Made by a program: the position numbers and the translations under genes | From: Elysia marginata | Taxonomy: Eukaryota > Mollusca > Gastropoda > Plakobranchidae | Assembly (NCBI GenBank): GCA_019649035.1 | Contig: BMAT01012953.1 | Span: 102,306-124,076 of the forward strand | Direction: 5' to 3' | DNA: 21,771 bases | Notes under the pieces: model-generated | Told to the model about the DNA's origin: nothing | What the model saw: only the letters and a program-made list of their open reading frames with translations | The model's database searches: none | Shown: piece by piece, positions 10,518 through 17,924 of the stretch | Numbering within the stretch: position 1 is the stretch's first letter | Layout: every line of letters begins with the position of its first letter

Positions 10518-10777
10518 NNNNNNNNNNNNNNNNNNNNNNNNNNNNNNNNNNNNNNNNNNNNNNNNNNNNNNNNNNNNNNNNNNNNNNNNNNNNNNNNNNN
10601 NNNNNNNNNNNNNNNNNNNNNNNNNNTCATTATTATTATTATTATTATTATTTCTACTACTATTATTATTGTAATTATTATTATTATCATTATTATTATT
10701 ATTACTACTGTTATTATTATTATTATTGTTATTATTATTATTACTGTTGTTGTTGTTGTTCTTGTTGTTGTTACTAT
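10473..10777. repeat. (ATT)n microsatellite, split by an assembly gap
   Basis: ATT/TTA trinucleotides run from about 10473 to 10517 and resume at 10627. The right part is a mosaic with TCA, ACT, GTT and TGT variants ending near 10777. It is the 3' tail of the LINE/SINE fragment to its left. Confidence 0.95.
10518..10626. other. Assembly gap (109 N)
   Basis: 109 consecutive N characters sit inside the (ATT)n tract. The true tract length is unknown and may differ greatly from 109. Confidence 1.
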
Positions 10778-12427
10778 TATCTCTGGTGATAAGTAAGGTC
10801 ATGGGCTAGCTATTTAGCGTAAATTACAAGTAAGTCAACGTCCTTTAAGTAAGTGCTGTTTTAGGTAGACCCAAAGCAATAGCGCCCTTGTGTTTTCTTT
10901 AAATCTATTGACTACATGATGATGAATTCAAGCCAGAAAGTCATTTCGTTCCCACGTCGTGGACTTTCTCCACTTTCCACTCTATTTCCTAGGTGTGCGC
11001 TACTGATGGTCTGTTGTTTCAATTGATCTTTGATGTTTGATCTTTTCAACTTGCTCTTTCTCTTGAACGACTGACATTTTTGCGTCGCTAAATCGTGCTG
11101 TCAAGGCAAGAATAAAATATAGTTTCATACAGTTATACTTCTCAGTAAATAAGAACTTTACTTGCAATGACTCTTTCCAGGCTGAAAGAAGAAAAAGAGT
11201 TTCTTTTTTCTTTTTACAAAATCTACAAACTTGAAAAGCGTACTCATCTAATTTTGTATTATCCATGTCTAGTGTTTTCAGCAAGGTGAATGTGTATGCT
11301 GTGTGGAGGGTCAGTAATTGTCATGCATTATTTATGTGGAGCATTTAATGGCAGGGGTTTCACACATTGTGTACATTGTTTGCTCAGCGGCTATCATGTT
11401 AGTGTGATGTTATGTTTAATAGCTAAGAAGCTCTAGACCTGAAAAGCGTATAATTTATTACCTCAAAGTTGGGTTTTTATTGCTCTTCAATAAAGTGGTC
11501 CTTGTAATTGAGTCTTCCATGGGTGATTTATTACAACGTCATTTTTTTACGTATTTCTCAAAAAGTTGATTCACTTAAACAACAGTCACTACTAAACCTC
11601 ATTTTTTATACAAATGTTGAATTGTGGTTTACAATTGTCTATTAATCCTTTTAGTTGGTCTGTAAGCTGAACGAACTTTTTATAACTATTTTTTTTCATT
11701 TGTTGAATACTTCGTTTCGTTAAGTTGTATAACTTGGTGACCGCTTTCACAAACATGGCAACTGATATGAGAATTCCCCTGTACTGGTTACTCTCCAAAG
11801 AGGTGTAGATGTGAACCATTATTTAGCTATATGTCGAAATTCCTAAGTTTTAAAAAGTTTGCTAAATGTACTAAATTTCATCCTTGTTAAAAGAAGAATA
11901 TCATCCTTTAAGGCTTTATATGAAAAGATTCAAAACACCTTATAATGAAGGCAACGATTCCTTACATGCTACGTAACGTGTGAGTAAAATTGGGATTAGG
12001 CTCTTATTAGATTTAAAATAAAAGCTGAGGAATTATAAATATACAAACAAATTTTATTTTAGCTTCAGTACGATTAAAAATTGTTTTAGTCAAAAGCGGT
12101 TATGAAGTTGATTTACAAGCGCAATAAAACCGAAAATGTCAAAGGGCATATCAGCTAGCATTTGAAATAAATATTCTTCAATATAATTTTTTCAAGAGGA
12201 CTTACAAGATCAAAACAAGGCAGAGAGTAATCAGAAAAACCAGACATACCTTTAATAACAGAAGATGCCCTTGGGCGAAGAGTCACTGAAAAATTTGCGG
12301 GAGTTTACTCTCAACTCTCTTGGGTTATAATTACAGCGCTGTACCTACTTCTCAATCATGCCCCGTTCGTATCTCCTCACCACTACGACTAATACTCAAC
12401 ACTAATTATGTTGCTCCTCATAACTAA

Positions 12428-12429
<2 letters not shown>
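10778..12429. other. AT-rich non-coding stretch, no gene recognised
   Basis: The minus-strand frames at 11000-11284 and 11592-11819 are the longest here. They are lysine-rich, lack recognisable motifs and have no splice-site support. Confidence 0.45.

Positions 12430-12467
<38 letters not shown>
12430..12467. repeat. (TC)n microsatellite
   Basis: About 19 TC units, followed by a longer pyrimidine-rich segment to about 12492. It borders the GC-rich island to its right. Confidence 0.95.
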
Positions 12468-12470
<3 letters not shown>

Positions 12471-12524
12471 TCTCCCTCAATACCTCTCTCCCCCGCGGGT
12501 CTCTCGTTGTGGCAACAGCAGGAG

Positions 12525-12612
12525 CCAATCATGAACAAGTTCTGGGAGTCACATCCGGTCCAAGCTTGCCCGCGGCCATCTTGCTTTTTTCTTGACGTCT
12601 GCTGCCGGAAGC
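12525..12612. promoter_or_regulatory. Candidate TATA-less promoter: CCAAT, YY1-like, CRE-like, ETS-like cluster
   Basis: Four classic core-promoter motifs lie within 88 bp of GC-rich DNA. They are AGCCAATCA (CCAAT at 12525-12529), GCGGCCATCTTG (12572-12583, a close match to the YY1 site in reverse), TTGACGTC (12592-12599, CRE-like) and CCGGAAGC (12605-12612, ETS type). On the minus strand the YY1 motif contains ATG GCC GCG, the common arrangement in which ETS precedes a YY1/start-codon element. That frame closes after 16 codons unless spliced. On the plus strand the CCAAT box is upstream of the others. Direction is therefore undecided and could be bidirectional. A pyrimidine tract precedes the cluster. 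Confidence 0.33.
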
Positions 12613-12960
12613 GATCCAGTCTACCTTCTTGGAGAGGAGAGTTCCAGTAATTGCCGGTAACTCTCGAGCGTCGCAAGGGTCATCGTTGTAGGAAGTTGAT
12701 GAGAATGTCCCCGGGTGATCTAGAAAAAAATGCATTCTTCAAAATCATCTTTTCCACGCAAACCTCGCCTCGCAATTTCTCCACCCACTCGTGTCTCTCT
12801 CAGAAGTTATTGCTTGCCAGGCGATTACACTTCCTAATGAAGCTTGAGCCGGAACAGTGCCTGCTGGACCCTGGGCAGCCACCACTCGAAATTTACACTG
12901 ACCACTGGCCACAATGTATACGCCCAAAGAGAGGAGGCGAGAGGAGGGGTAAAGGAAAAA
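12613..12960. other. GC-richer continuation of the 12.5-kb island
   Basis: Plus-strand frames of 80 and 105 codons (12408-12650, 12651-12968) abut but are not joined. Neither carries a domain I recognise. This may be 5' UTR or first-exon DNA of the putative promoter, or an unannotated repeat. The right edge (12928-12962) is purine-rich. Confidence 0.2.
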
Positions 12961-13380
12961 GAATGTAAAAGTTTATAACTTTAGAGCAAACAGGTACTGA
13001 AAAACGTATTCATATAGTTTTGTATTAGTAATACACAATTCGTGATAATTAAAGTGAACATTATTATTCCTTCCGAAGGCCCTAAGAATGCTAGAATCTC
13101 CTTCAAATCCAACTCGCTGGTTTACAACATGCTTTATACGATATCATAACTGTCTTGCATTTGTGAAGTTAATATATATCTCTCGAGTTCAGGGCGAATG
13201 ACTCGGAAGTCGGAAACTCCTTTTTTTTTTAGGAAGCGTCATTTAAAGGTCTCTATATATTAAATAAGAAACTAAATATTCTTCCACAAAAAATGATATT
13301 GATATTTTTTTTTACTTTGAAAGCTTACAATGACGACTTGTTTAAAACAGAAACGGCCTGGACGCAGGACATATTACATA
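12961..13380. other. AT-rich non-coding stretch
   Basis: No gene or repeat family recognised. It ends at the Helitron-like terminus that starts at 13381. Confidence 0.45.
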
Positions 13381-13407
13381 CTAGCTCAATGCCCGATCAT
13401 GCTCGGG
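13381..13407 (-). mobile_element. Helitron-like 3' terminus (hairpin + CTAG|T)
   Basis: Read on the minus strand, a short palindrome CCCGAgcatgaTCGGG (13392-13407) is followed by 7 bases and then CTAG (13384-13381), with T as the next base (13380). Helitrons end in a hairpin a few bases before CTRR and insert before a T, so this fits the family well. The matching 5' end, which should begin with TC after an A at higher coordinates, was not located. The total length is therefore unknown. Confidence 0.6.
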
Positions 13408-13409
13408 AT

Positions 13410-13687
13410 GAATAATACTAGTCACCTCAAAACAATAGTTCCCAGAACCTCTTTGTAGTTGTATCCCACATTTCTGGTTCTTCTATTTGTAGATAGGTGG
13501 TATATCGCTCTTGTGTCGCCACTCCTTGATAGAGCGACATAAGACTTTAGACCACAATGTTTATTATTAACATTTTCAATAATAAGAGGGCTTTTGTGAT
13601 ATGTAAGAAAACCCGATATGAATCTGGATCTTAGACTTACGCGTAAATATTTGTTTTTAAAAAATTCGTCTCTGCAAAAAAAAAAAT
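13410..13687 (-). mobile_element. Probable SINE body or Helitron interior between the tRNA head and the CTAG terminus
   Basis: These 278 bp link a minus-strand tRNA-like head to a minus-strand Helitron-type end. It contains an inverted pair TCGCTCT / AGAGCGA (about 13505-13538). Part of the 115-codon minus-strand frame 13422-13769 covers it, but that frame starts inside the tRNA-like head and is not a gene. Which element owns this segment is undecided. Confidence 0.35.
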
Positions 13688-13759
13688 GAATATCCCATGA
13701 CCGGAACCCGGTACCCTCAGAAACTAAAGAATCAGCGCTACCAACTGAGCTATCGCTTC
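13688..13759 (-). mobile_element. tRNA-derived SINE head (degenerate tRNA-like sequence)
   Basis: On the minus strand the segment begins GAAGCGATAGCTCAGTTGGTA (13759 downward), which holds a good A box and a tRNA D-arm. About 30 bases later comes GGTACCGGGTTCCGGTCATGG, a B box in which the invariant GGTTCGA has become GGTTCCG. A T-rich segment follows. This is the layout of tRNA-derived SINE heads in invertebrates. The damaged B box and missing acceptor pairing argue against a functional tRNA gene. The body probably continues toward 13410 on the minus strand. Confidence 0.7.
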
Positions 13760-13884
13760 TAATAATCATCTTGCTGATTACAAAGCTTTTAATTTTTATG
13801 ATTCTTCGTCATTGAACATTGGGGTGAACTCAAGTTTGACTGAACCAAAAATACAGTGTACAAAATTCGGCTAGATCTAGTTCT

Positions 13885-13920
13885 AGACTCAGCGTCTTAA
13901 TTCGTAAGAACGCTGAGTCT
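13885..13920. repeat. Imperfect 15-bp-stem hairpin
   Basis: The arms AGACTCAGCGT (13885-13895) and ACGCTGAGTCT (13910-13920) are perfectly complementary. A further 4 bp (CTTA/TAAG) pair across a single bulged A, leaving a 5-base loop. It sits immediately left of the CTAGATCTAG-rich tandem repeat. It may be a subterminal hairpin of a mobile element. Confidence 0.8.
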
Positions 13921-13938
13921 AAGTAAAAATTAAGTGAA

Positions 13939-14056
13939 TTCAGAATCTAGATCTAGATCTAGACCTAGATCGCCTGTAATCCGAAGATTCTAGGGCCCAC
14001 TTCAGAATCTAGATCTAGATCAAGATCGCCTGTAATCTGGATATTCTAGGGCCCGC
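13939..14056. repeat. Tandem duplication of a CTAGATCTAG-containing unit (62 + 56 bp)
   Basis: Unit 1 (13939-14000) and unit 2 (14001-14056) each begin TTCAGAATCTAGATCTAGAT, then have GATCGCCTGTAATC and end ATTCTAGGGCCC. Unit 2 lacks one 6-bp CTAGAT-type step. The same CTAGATCTAG word recurs at about 13871 and 14194, so the whole patch is enriched for it. Confidence 0.9.
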
Positions 14057-14221
14057 AGTTCTTTTTTTTTAACCTATGCGTTTGATGACATTCGGGCGCG
14101 CCTTCCAAGCCTGAAATAGTTTCTTTTTCTCTAAGGCATTTTGATGAGGAAAGGGGAGAGTTAAACGGCGAGTGATTGCGGGCTTTTGTGATTTCTAGAT
14201 CTAGGAGTTGAAGATTCTAAA

Positions 14222-14363
14222 GTAGAAATGAAAAGAGAAACCGACGGATGACGAACCAAATAACTTTAGACCGAGAGTTCTCATAGTTGCGGTAGAAATG
14301 AAAAGAGCTACCGACGAGGATTGCGAACCAAATAACTTTAGGCCGAGAGTTCTCATAGTTGCG
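14222..14363. repeat. Tandem duplication, unit about 70 bp
   Basis: Unit 1 (14222-14291) and unit 2 (14292-14363) both begin GTAGAAATGAAAAGAG and end GAGAGTTCTCATAGTTGCG. The internal differences (ACGGATGACG versus ACGAGGATTGCG) make unit 2 two bases longer. On the minus strand the register between copies is 72 bp, so a 117-codon frame (14201-14554) reads the repeat twice in phase (TMRTLGLKLFGS twice). Confidence 0.92.
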
Positions 14364-14380
14364 GAAAATTTGCATGAGCC

Positions 14381-14485
14381 TACACCAATCCAAAATACAG
14401 AGTAATTTTTTTCATGAATTTCAGTGAAAACCGCTTCTAAATCGGTTCTGTGGTTACGGAGGAGATAATGATTAGAGTCCAAACG
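14381..14485 (-). pseudogene. Possible remnant of a LINE apurinic-endonuclease domain
   Basis: Within the minus-strand frame 14201-14554, residues 24-58 include LLRNHRTDLEAVFTEIHEKN followed by an IGV. This resembles the segment ESVFIEI...IIGVIYRP of non-LTR retrotransposon endonucleases, where an acidic/hydrophobic strand precedes IGV-YR. The catalytic motifs are outside this fragment and the downstream YRP is not conserved. The match is to a short, weak motif recalled from the family, so the call is tentative. Confidence 0.3.
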
Positions 14486-15661
14486 AACGCCTTTTATATA
14501 AGAGATTACAAACACAGGAAATTCTGACACAGGGGACAAAAGAGCAGAGGGCAAGGTTTAGGATATCGACTGAATGACAAGAAATTTTGGTTACTATGGC
14601 TGAGCTTCATTTCAAGATGACCCCTATGAAAGCAACCTGGACACGTAGCTGAAAAAGTCGGTCCAAATAAAAAAAATCATCGGTGTGGACTTGACGTAAA
14701 TAAAGGCTAAATCTAGTTCTCTTCAAGTTTAGTCTAGATAAATAGAAGAGACACTAAAAAAAAATATTTATTACTATCATAGTATCAAGGACAATTTTAA
14801 TTGAAATCTAGCTTTATCCGAAATGGAATCTAATAAAAGAAAATAGGAGTTGCAGGACAGAGATGTTGTCATAGATGCATTAAAGTTTGAGGAAAAAAGG
14901 TAACAAAAAACATTGTGATGCATGCATTTTGTTACTATTTTTTATTACTCTGCTGTAACGAGCACTGATAGAGTAAGATTTAAGAGACAAACTTTTTGGA
15001 TACCACTTTGATATGAACTAAAAAGAAATTCTGGATTCGAAATATTATAGAAAAAAAAACGACTGCTTTATAGCTGCTTCAGTATGAACAGGTGATTCTT
15101 CCCGCAGAGCTTTAAATATACATTTGATGTTGCAGATTAAAGGGCGTATAATAAACTATTATGTATCCAAACGAAGTTTTTTTATAGTAAAATTATCATG
15201 CTAGCTCTGAAATAAACTGTCTTAGTTAGGAAAAGAAATTTTAAATTAAACTCCATTTTATATTGATTTGGCAAATTATTTTTAAAAAAAAACACGCACA
15301 AGAAACCCTTAATTTTTAGATGGAGGATTATATAGGCAAAACTTTAAGAGAATTGAAGATTTTTTGGTGGAGTTTATCGGTATACAGATTGCATCTTATT
15401 TTTTATTCGAAAGAGTTTTAAAAACTGTTTAGACGCAACTAAGTTCTTGATGATCAACCAGCCTTTTTTTGCGTATGTTTTTGATTGAAAGGGTAAAAAA
15501 CGTAAGCAAAATGTTGCTCTGCTTAGTTCTAATTATTTTTAGTGGGAAACACCAGAGCTTTCAAGACCAGCGATATTTTGTCTGCATGTAGAGTTTGCCA
15601 ACCGAGTGGTTTCGTTCAGTTTATAAAAAAAAGATTACTATTTTACATAGAATATTCTCTG
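14486..15661. other. AT-rich non-coding stretch, no gene recognised
   Basis: No open frame worth reporting beyond the edge of the repeat frame. Many A- and T-runs. No repeat family recognised before the MITE copy at 15664. Confidence 0.5.
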
Positions 15662-15663
15662 TA

Positions 15664-16051
15664 GGGAATGAGATTAGAGGTAAAACAAGAGTAGTGTCCC
15701 TTTTCTAGAAGACAACATCCCAAAATACTATAGTGGCTATTGTAATCTAGTCTTCGATTTTAGGGTCTTATATTTGTAAGTTACTTACTTTTCTAGACGA
15801 TTTCACATCTATAACCAAAAAACTATAGAGCTAAATAAAAAGTTTATCTTCAAAATAAATCTGTCGCATAATTTCAAAAGATTGTATTCATAAGACAGAG
15901 TAATCCCATTTAATTTTCACATAATATTGTCTTTAAAATATTTTATAAAAGTGCGCTAGAACGTAAATCGGCATGTGCTAGCCTTAATGATTAAATCTCA
16001 CTGGGAGTGACATCATGAAAGTTCCGCTACTCTTTTTGAAATCTCATTCCC
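15664..16051 (-). mobile_element. MITE copy 2 (longer, inverted relative to copy 1)
   Basis: This 388-bp element has the same ends as copy 1: GGGAATGAGATT at 15664-15675 and its complement AATCTCATTCCC at 16040-16051. TA lies on both sides (15662-15663, 16052-16053). Its left end matches the right end of copy 1, so it is in reverse orientation. Long blocks align, interrupted by scattered substitutions, a small extra block near the 15750-15780 segment and about 100 bp (roughly 15900-16005) absent from copy 1. Copy 2 is probably nearer the ancestral length. No transposase is encoded. Confidence 0.88.
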
Positions 16052-16053
16052 TA

Positions 16054-16825
16054 TTGCAGGTAAGAGGTAACCCTTGCCTCAACAAGAGACAACTGGTATA
16101 TAAACAAACAGAACAAACAGCGAAATCTTTTGAACGTTGCATAAGCGTTACTTATTGTAAGGTCTCTTGCTAAGCCCTTGGTGATTCTATCTGCTCAGTC
16201 TCTGAGTTGTAAAATCGAAGCAATTAAAATCTTGTGACTTTTGTCAGAGAGACGACTTTATGTGTGAGTTGCTATGGTAACTAGTTACGTAAACCTCGAT
16301 CTCATTCTTGAGGAAAACCACAGCCAATGTTATTATCCATGCTTTCAAGACAAGGCCTGTTTGATCACGTTGAAATTTTATTCTGGGAAATATAGTAATG
16401 ACTATGGAAAGACAGAAATAATTCTTTGTCTCGAGACAATAAAGCGCAAAGTTTGATTAGTTTCTTAATTCATAAAACTAGCCTCCATCTCCCACGTTTG
16501 CTGGATCAAGTCCACATTACAGGTTTCTTTTTCTTTATGCTTGAAGAGAAAGAAAAAAGAAAAAAAGGGGAAAAAACCTAACTCCAAGAATAGGAGTATT
16601 AGAGTGTATCTTCAGTTGGTTCTGATAAGTTTCCATATAATGGCCCGAGTTATAGAGGTGCGTAAAGCTAAGTAAGCAATTTTATTCTTTATTTATTTTT
16701 CTGCTTTCATGTGCATGTAGACAGCTGCAGAGGAAGCGGACGTGAATGTTTATTACAATTGTGCGATCAACGTTGGCGGCGGGATGAACAATCGTGATTT
16801 ATGATGTGAAATATTTCATTTCTAG
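16054..16825. other. Non-coding stretch left of the candidate exon
   Basis: It begins with a consensus donor-like GTAAGA at 16060. It contains a purine/pyrimidine inverted repeat (16524-16536 with 16549-16562). The 60-codon frame at 16274-16456 has no recognised motif. From about 16720 the base composition becomes GC-richer and leads into the exon at 16826. Confidence 0.4.
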
Positions 16826-16986
16826 GATTATCGAGCCAGATCTGCACAGCCCAGGCGTCTTGTATGCAGACAGAGACAGACCAGGTTGGACAGGGGGACT
16901 GTATCACACCAGGTCATCCTCAGACCCAACTGGCCGAGGGGGTAGAGGCAAGCAAGCGGCCTGACCGTATCCTCGCGGGACTGACA
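16826..16986 (+). CDS. Candidate internal coding exon, unknown protein
   Basis: The acceptor is TTTCATTTCTAG|G, with a mild pyrimidine tract. The donor is ACA|GTAAGT, a perfect intron consensus. Between them only one of three frames is open. It starts after two bases (so it needs a phase-1 upstream exon) and gives 53 codons ending in phase 0. The peptide begins LSSQICTAQASCMQTETDQV, is rich in Q, T and G, has three cysteines and ends RILAGLT. Base composition is clearly GC-richer than the flanks. The next exon candidate (17823) also needs phase 0, so the two are compatible. I do not recognise a domain. An 82-codon minus-strand frame overlaps it but lacks equivalent splice signals. No upstream phase-1 exon was found, so the gene is partial. 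Confidence 0.4.
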
Positions 16987-17055
16987 GTAAGTTGCAGGAC
17001 ACCCTCCCTCCCCGTCCCCTTCACCATCCTCTATTAAATCTCCAGCATGCACTAT

Positions 17056-17095
17056 CCCCCCCCTCCCTCCACACACACTCCCCGTCCCTCCCCCC
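17056..17095 (-). other. C-rich tract, G-quadruplex potential on the minus strand
   Basis: C runs at 17056-17063, 17065-17067, 17080-17083, 17086-17088 and 17090-17095 give at least four G runs on the minus strand. A short CA repeat interrupts them. It lies in the putative intron just after the exon donor at 16987. Confidence 0.6.
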
Positions 17096-17230
17096 TCTCC
17101 AACCTCTCAAGCATGTTACTTTAGATCTGTGTCTACCACCAGTGTCCGCTCGCGCTATGGCCAGCCGCTAGAACCCTAGGCCTGGTCTTGCTGTAGTCCA
17201 TGTTACTGAGCTCGCCTGCACTGATCACAC

Positions 17231-17236
17231 AATAAA
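17231..17236 (+). promoter_or_regulatory. Possible intronic polyadenylation signal
   Basis: AATAAA is followed within 20-60 bases by GT-rich DNA. If the donor at 16987 is not used, the open frame continues 16 codons and stops with TAA at 17035-17037. This signal would then sit about 195 bp into a plausible 3' UTR. Confidence 0.18.
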
Positions 17237-17822
17237 TTAGTGGTAGTAGATCTTTGTACAGACCGCGAACATCTACGTGTCTAACGTTTGTGGCTAGAGG
17301 AAGAGGACGTTACAGACAAGTCAGTGAACCAGTTACCTCCGGGTGCTCGTGTGTCGCTTCTCCCACTGTATTCAAGTTGAAGACATAATTACTCGTGTTA
17401 CCGTAACCTTGTTATATAAGCTTTAAGCTAGGTATTGAAAGAAAAGCTCGGCTTTCTTTGCATGTTCTCTTTCGTTTCGCTTTTATAGGTCGAGATGCCC
17501 TCGTTCAAAATATTCTATTATTTTAACTGCTCTGTTAAGTTTGTTATTATTTAGAGTTGTTATGCACTGAAAACTATGTTACTTTTTCTTGTTTTTGTTA
17601 CTTTTTCTATTATTTACTGTTTGCCTCAGGCCATAGATGAACTTATTTAATTTTTTCTCTTATCATTAGGAACGGGAGTTGAAATTAAAAAAAAAATTTA
17701 GTTGCAGCAATTTAAAAAAGTATTACTGATGTGCGTTATCCCATAATTTTATGATGTAATTTTGTCCCCTCTGCGTTTATGTTTTCCTCTCCCTGTAATG
17801 TTTTTCTCCGTCTCCATCTCAG
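17237..17822 (+). other. Putative intron between the candidate exons
   Basis: AT-rich with increasing T-runs. It ends in a long pyrimidine-rich segment (about 17769-17822), TTTTTCTCCGTCTCCATCTCAG being its last part, which is a strong 3' splice signal. No open frame or repeat recognised inside. Confidence 0.35.
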
Positions 17823-17924
17823 GTTGAGCTGATGAGTCAAGCCGCATGCCAGACTGAGGTGATCCCCTGCATCAGGTTACGTGCCTGCTCCATTTGGCAC
17901 GGCCCGTTACTGGGTCAAGTGTGA
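17823..17924 (+). CDS. Candidate terminal (or internal) coding exon, unknown protein
   Basis: This follows a near-ideal acceptor (pyrimidine tract then CTCAG|G). Only the phase-0 frame is open, which matches the donor phase of the exon ending at 16986. It encodes 33 codons starting VELMSQAACQTEVIPC, with cysteines at residues 9, 16 and 22, then stops with TGA at 17922-17924. Two other endings are possible. One is a donor CAG|GTTACG at 17875/17876, weak on the intron side, leaving phase 2. The other is GAC|GTAAGC at 17925/17926, a better donor but just after the in-frame stop. I do not recognise a family. The joined two-exon peptide is about 86 residues and lacks its N-terminus. It could equally be part of a spliced non-coding RNA. 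Confidence 0.35.
   Translation, partial: VELMSQAACQTEVIPCIRLRACSIWHGPLLGQV

Noticed and set aside
10406..10802. Frames of poly-I, poly-Y and poly-N across the gap
   Set aside because: They are translations of (ATT)n joined through unknown bases.
12408..12968. Two abutting plus-strand frames of 80 and 105 codons as one gene
   Set aside because: They are separated by a stop, begin in the translated TC repeat and show no domain. More likely they are chance frames in GC-rich DNA.
13688..13759. Functional tRNA gene
   Set aside because: The A box is good but the B box has lost its invariant bases and no acceptor stem or convincing anticodon arm can be drawn. It fits a SINE head better.
13422..13769. 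115-codon minus-strand frame
   Set aside because: Its start lies just upstream of a tRNA-derived SINE head and it reads through it, so it is repeat-derived.
13939..14363. CRISPR-like array
   Set aside because: Each family has only two contiguous copies with no spacers, in an animal-type genome context. They are simple tandem duplications.
16274..16456. 60-codon plus-strand frame
   Set aside because: It is short and AT-like, has no motif, and its phase does not connect to the exon at 16826.
16828..17076. 82-codon minus-strand frame opposite the candidate exon
   Set aside because: It is the mirror of a GC-rich open region and includes the translated C-rich tract. The plus strand has better paired splice signals. 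Strand-specific RNA data could reverse this choice.
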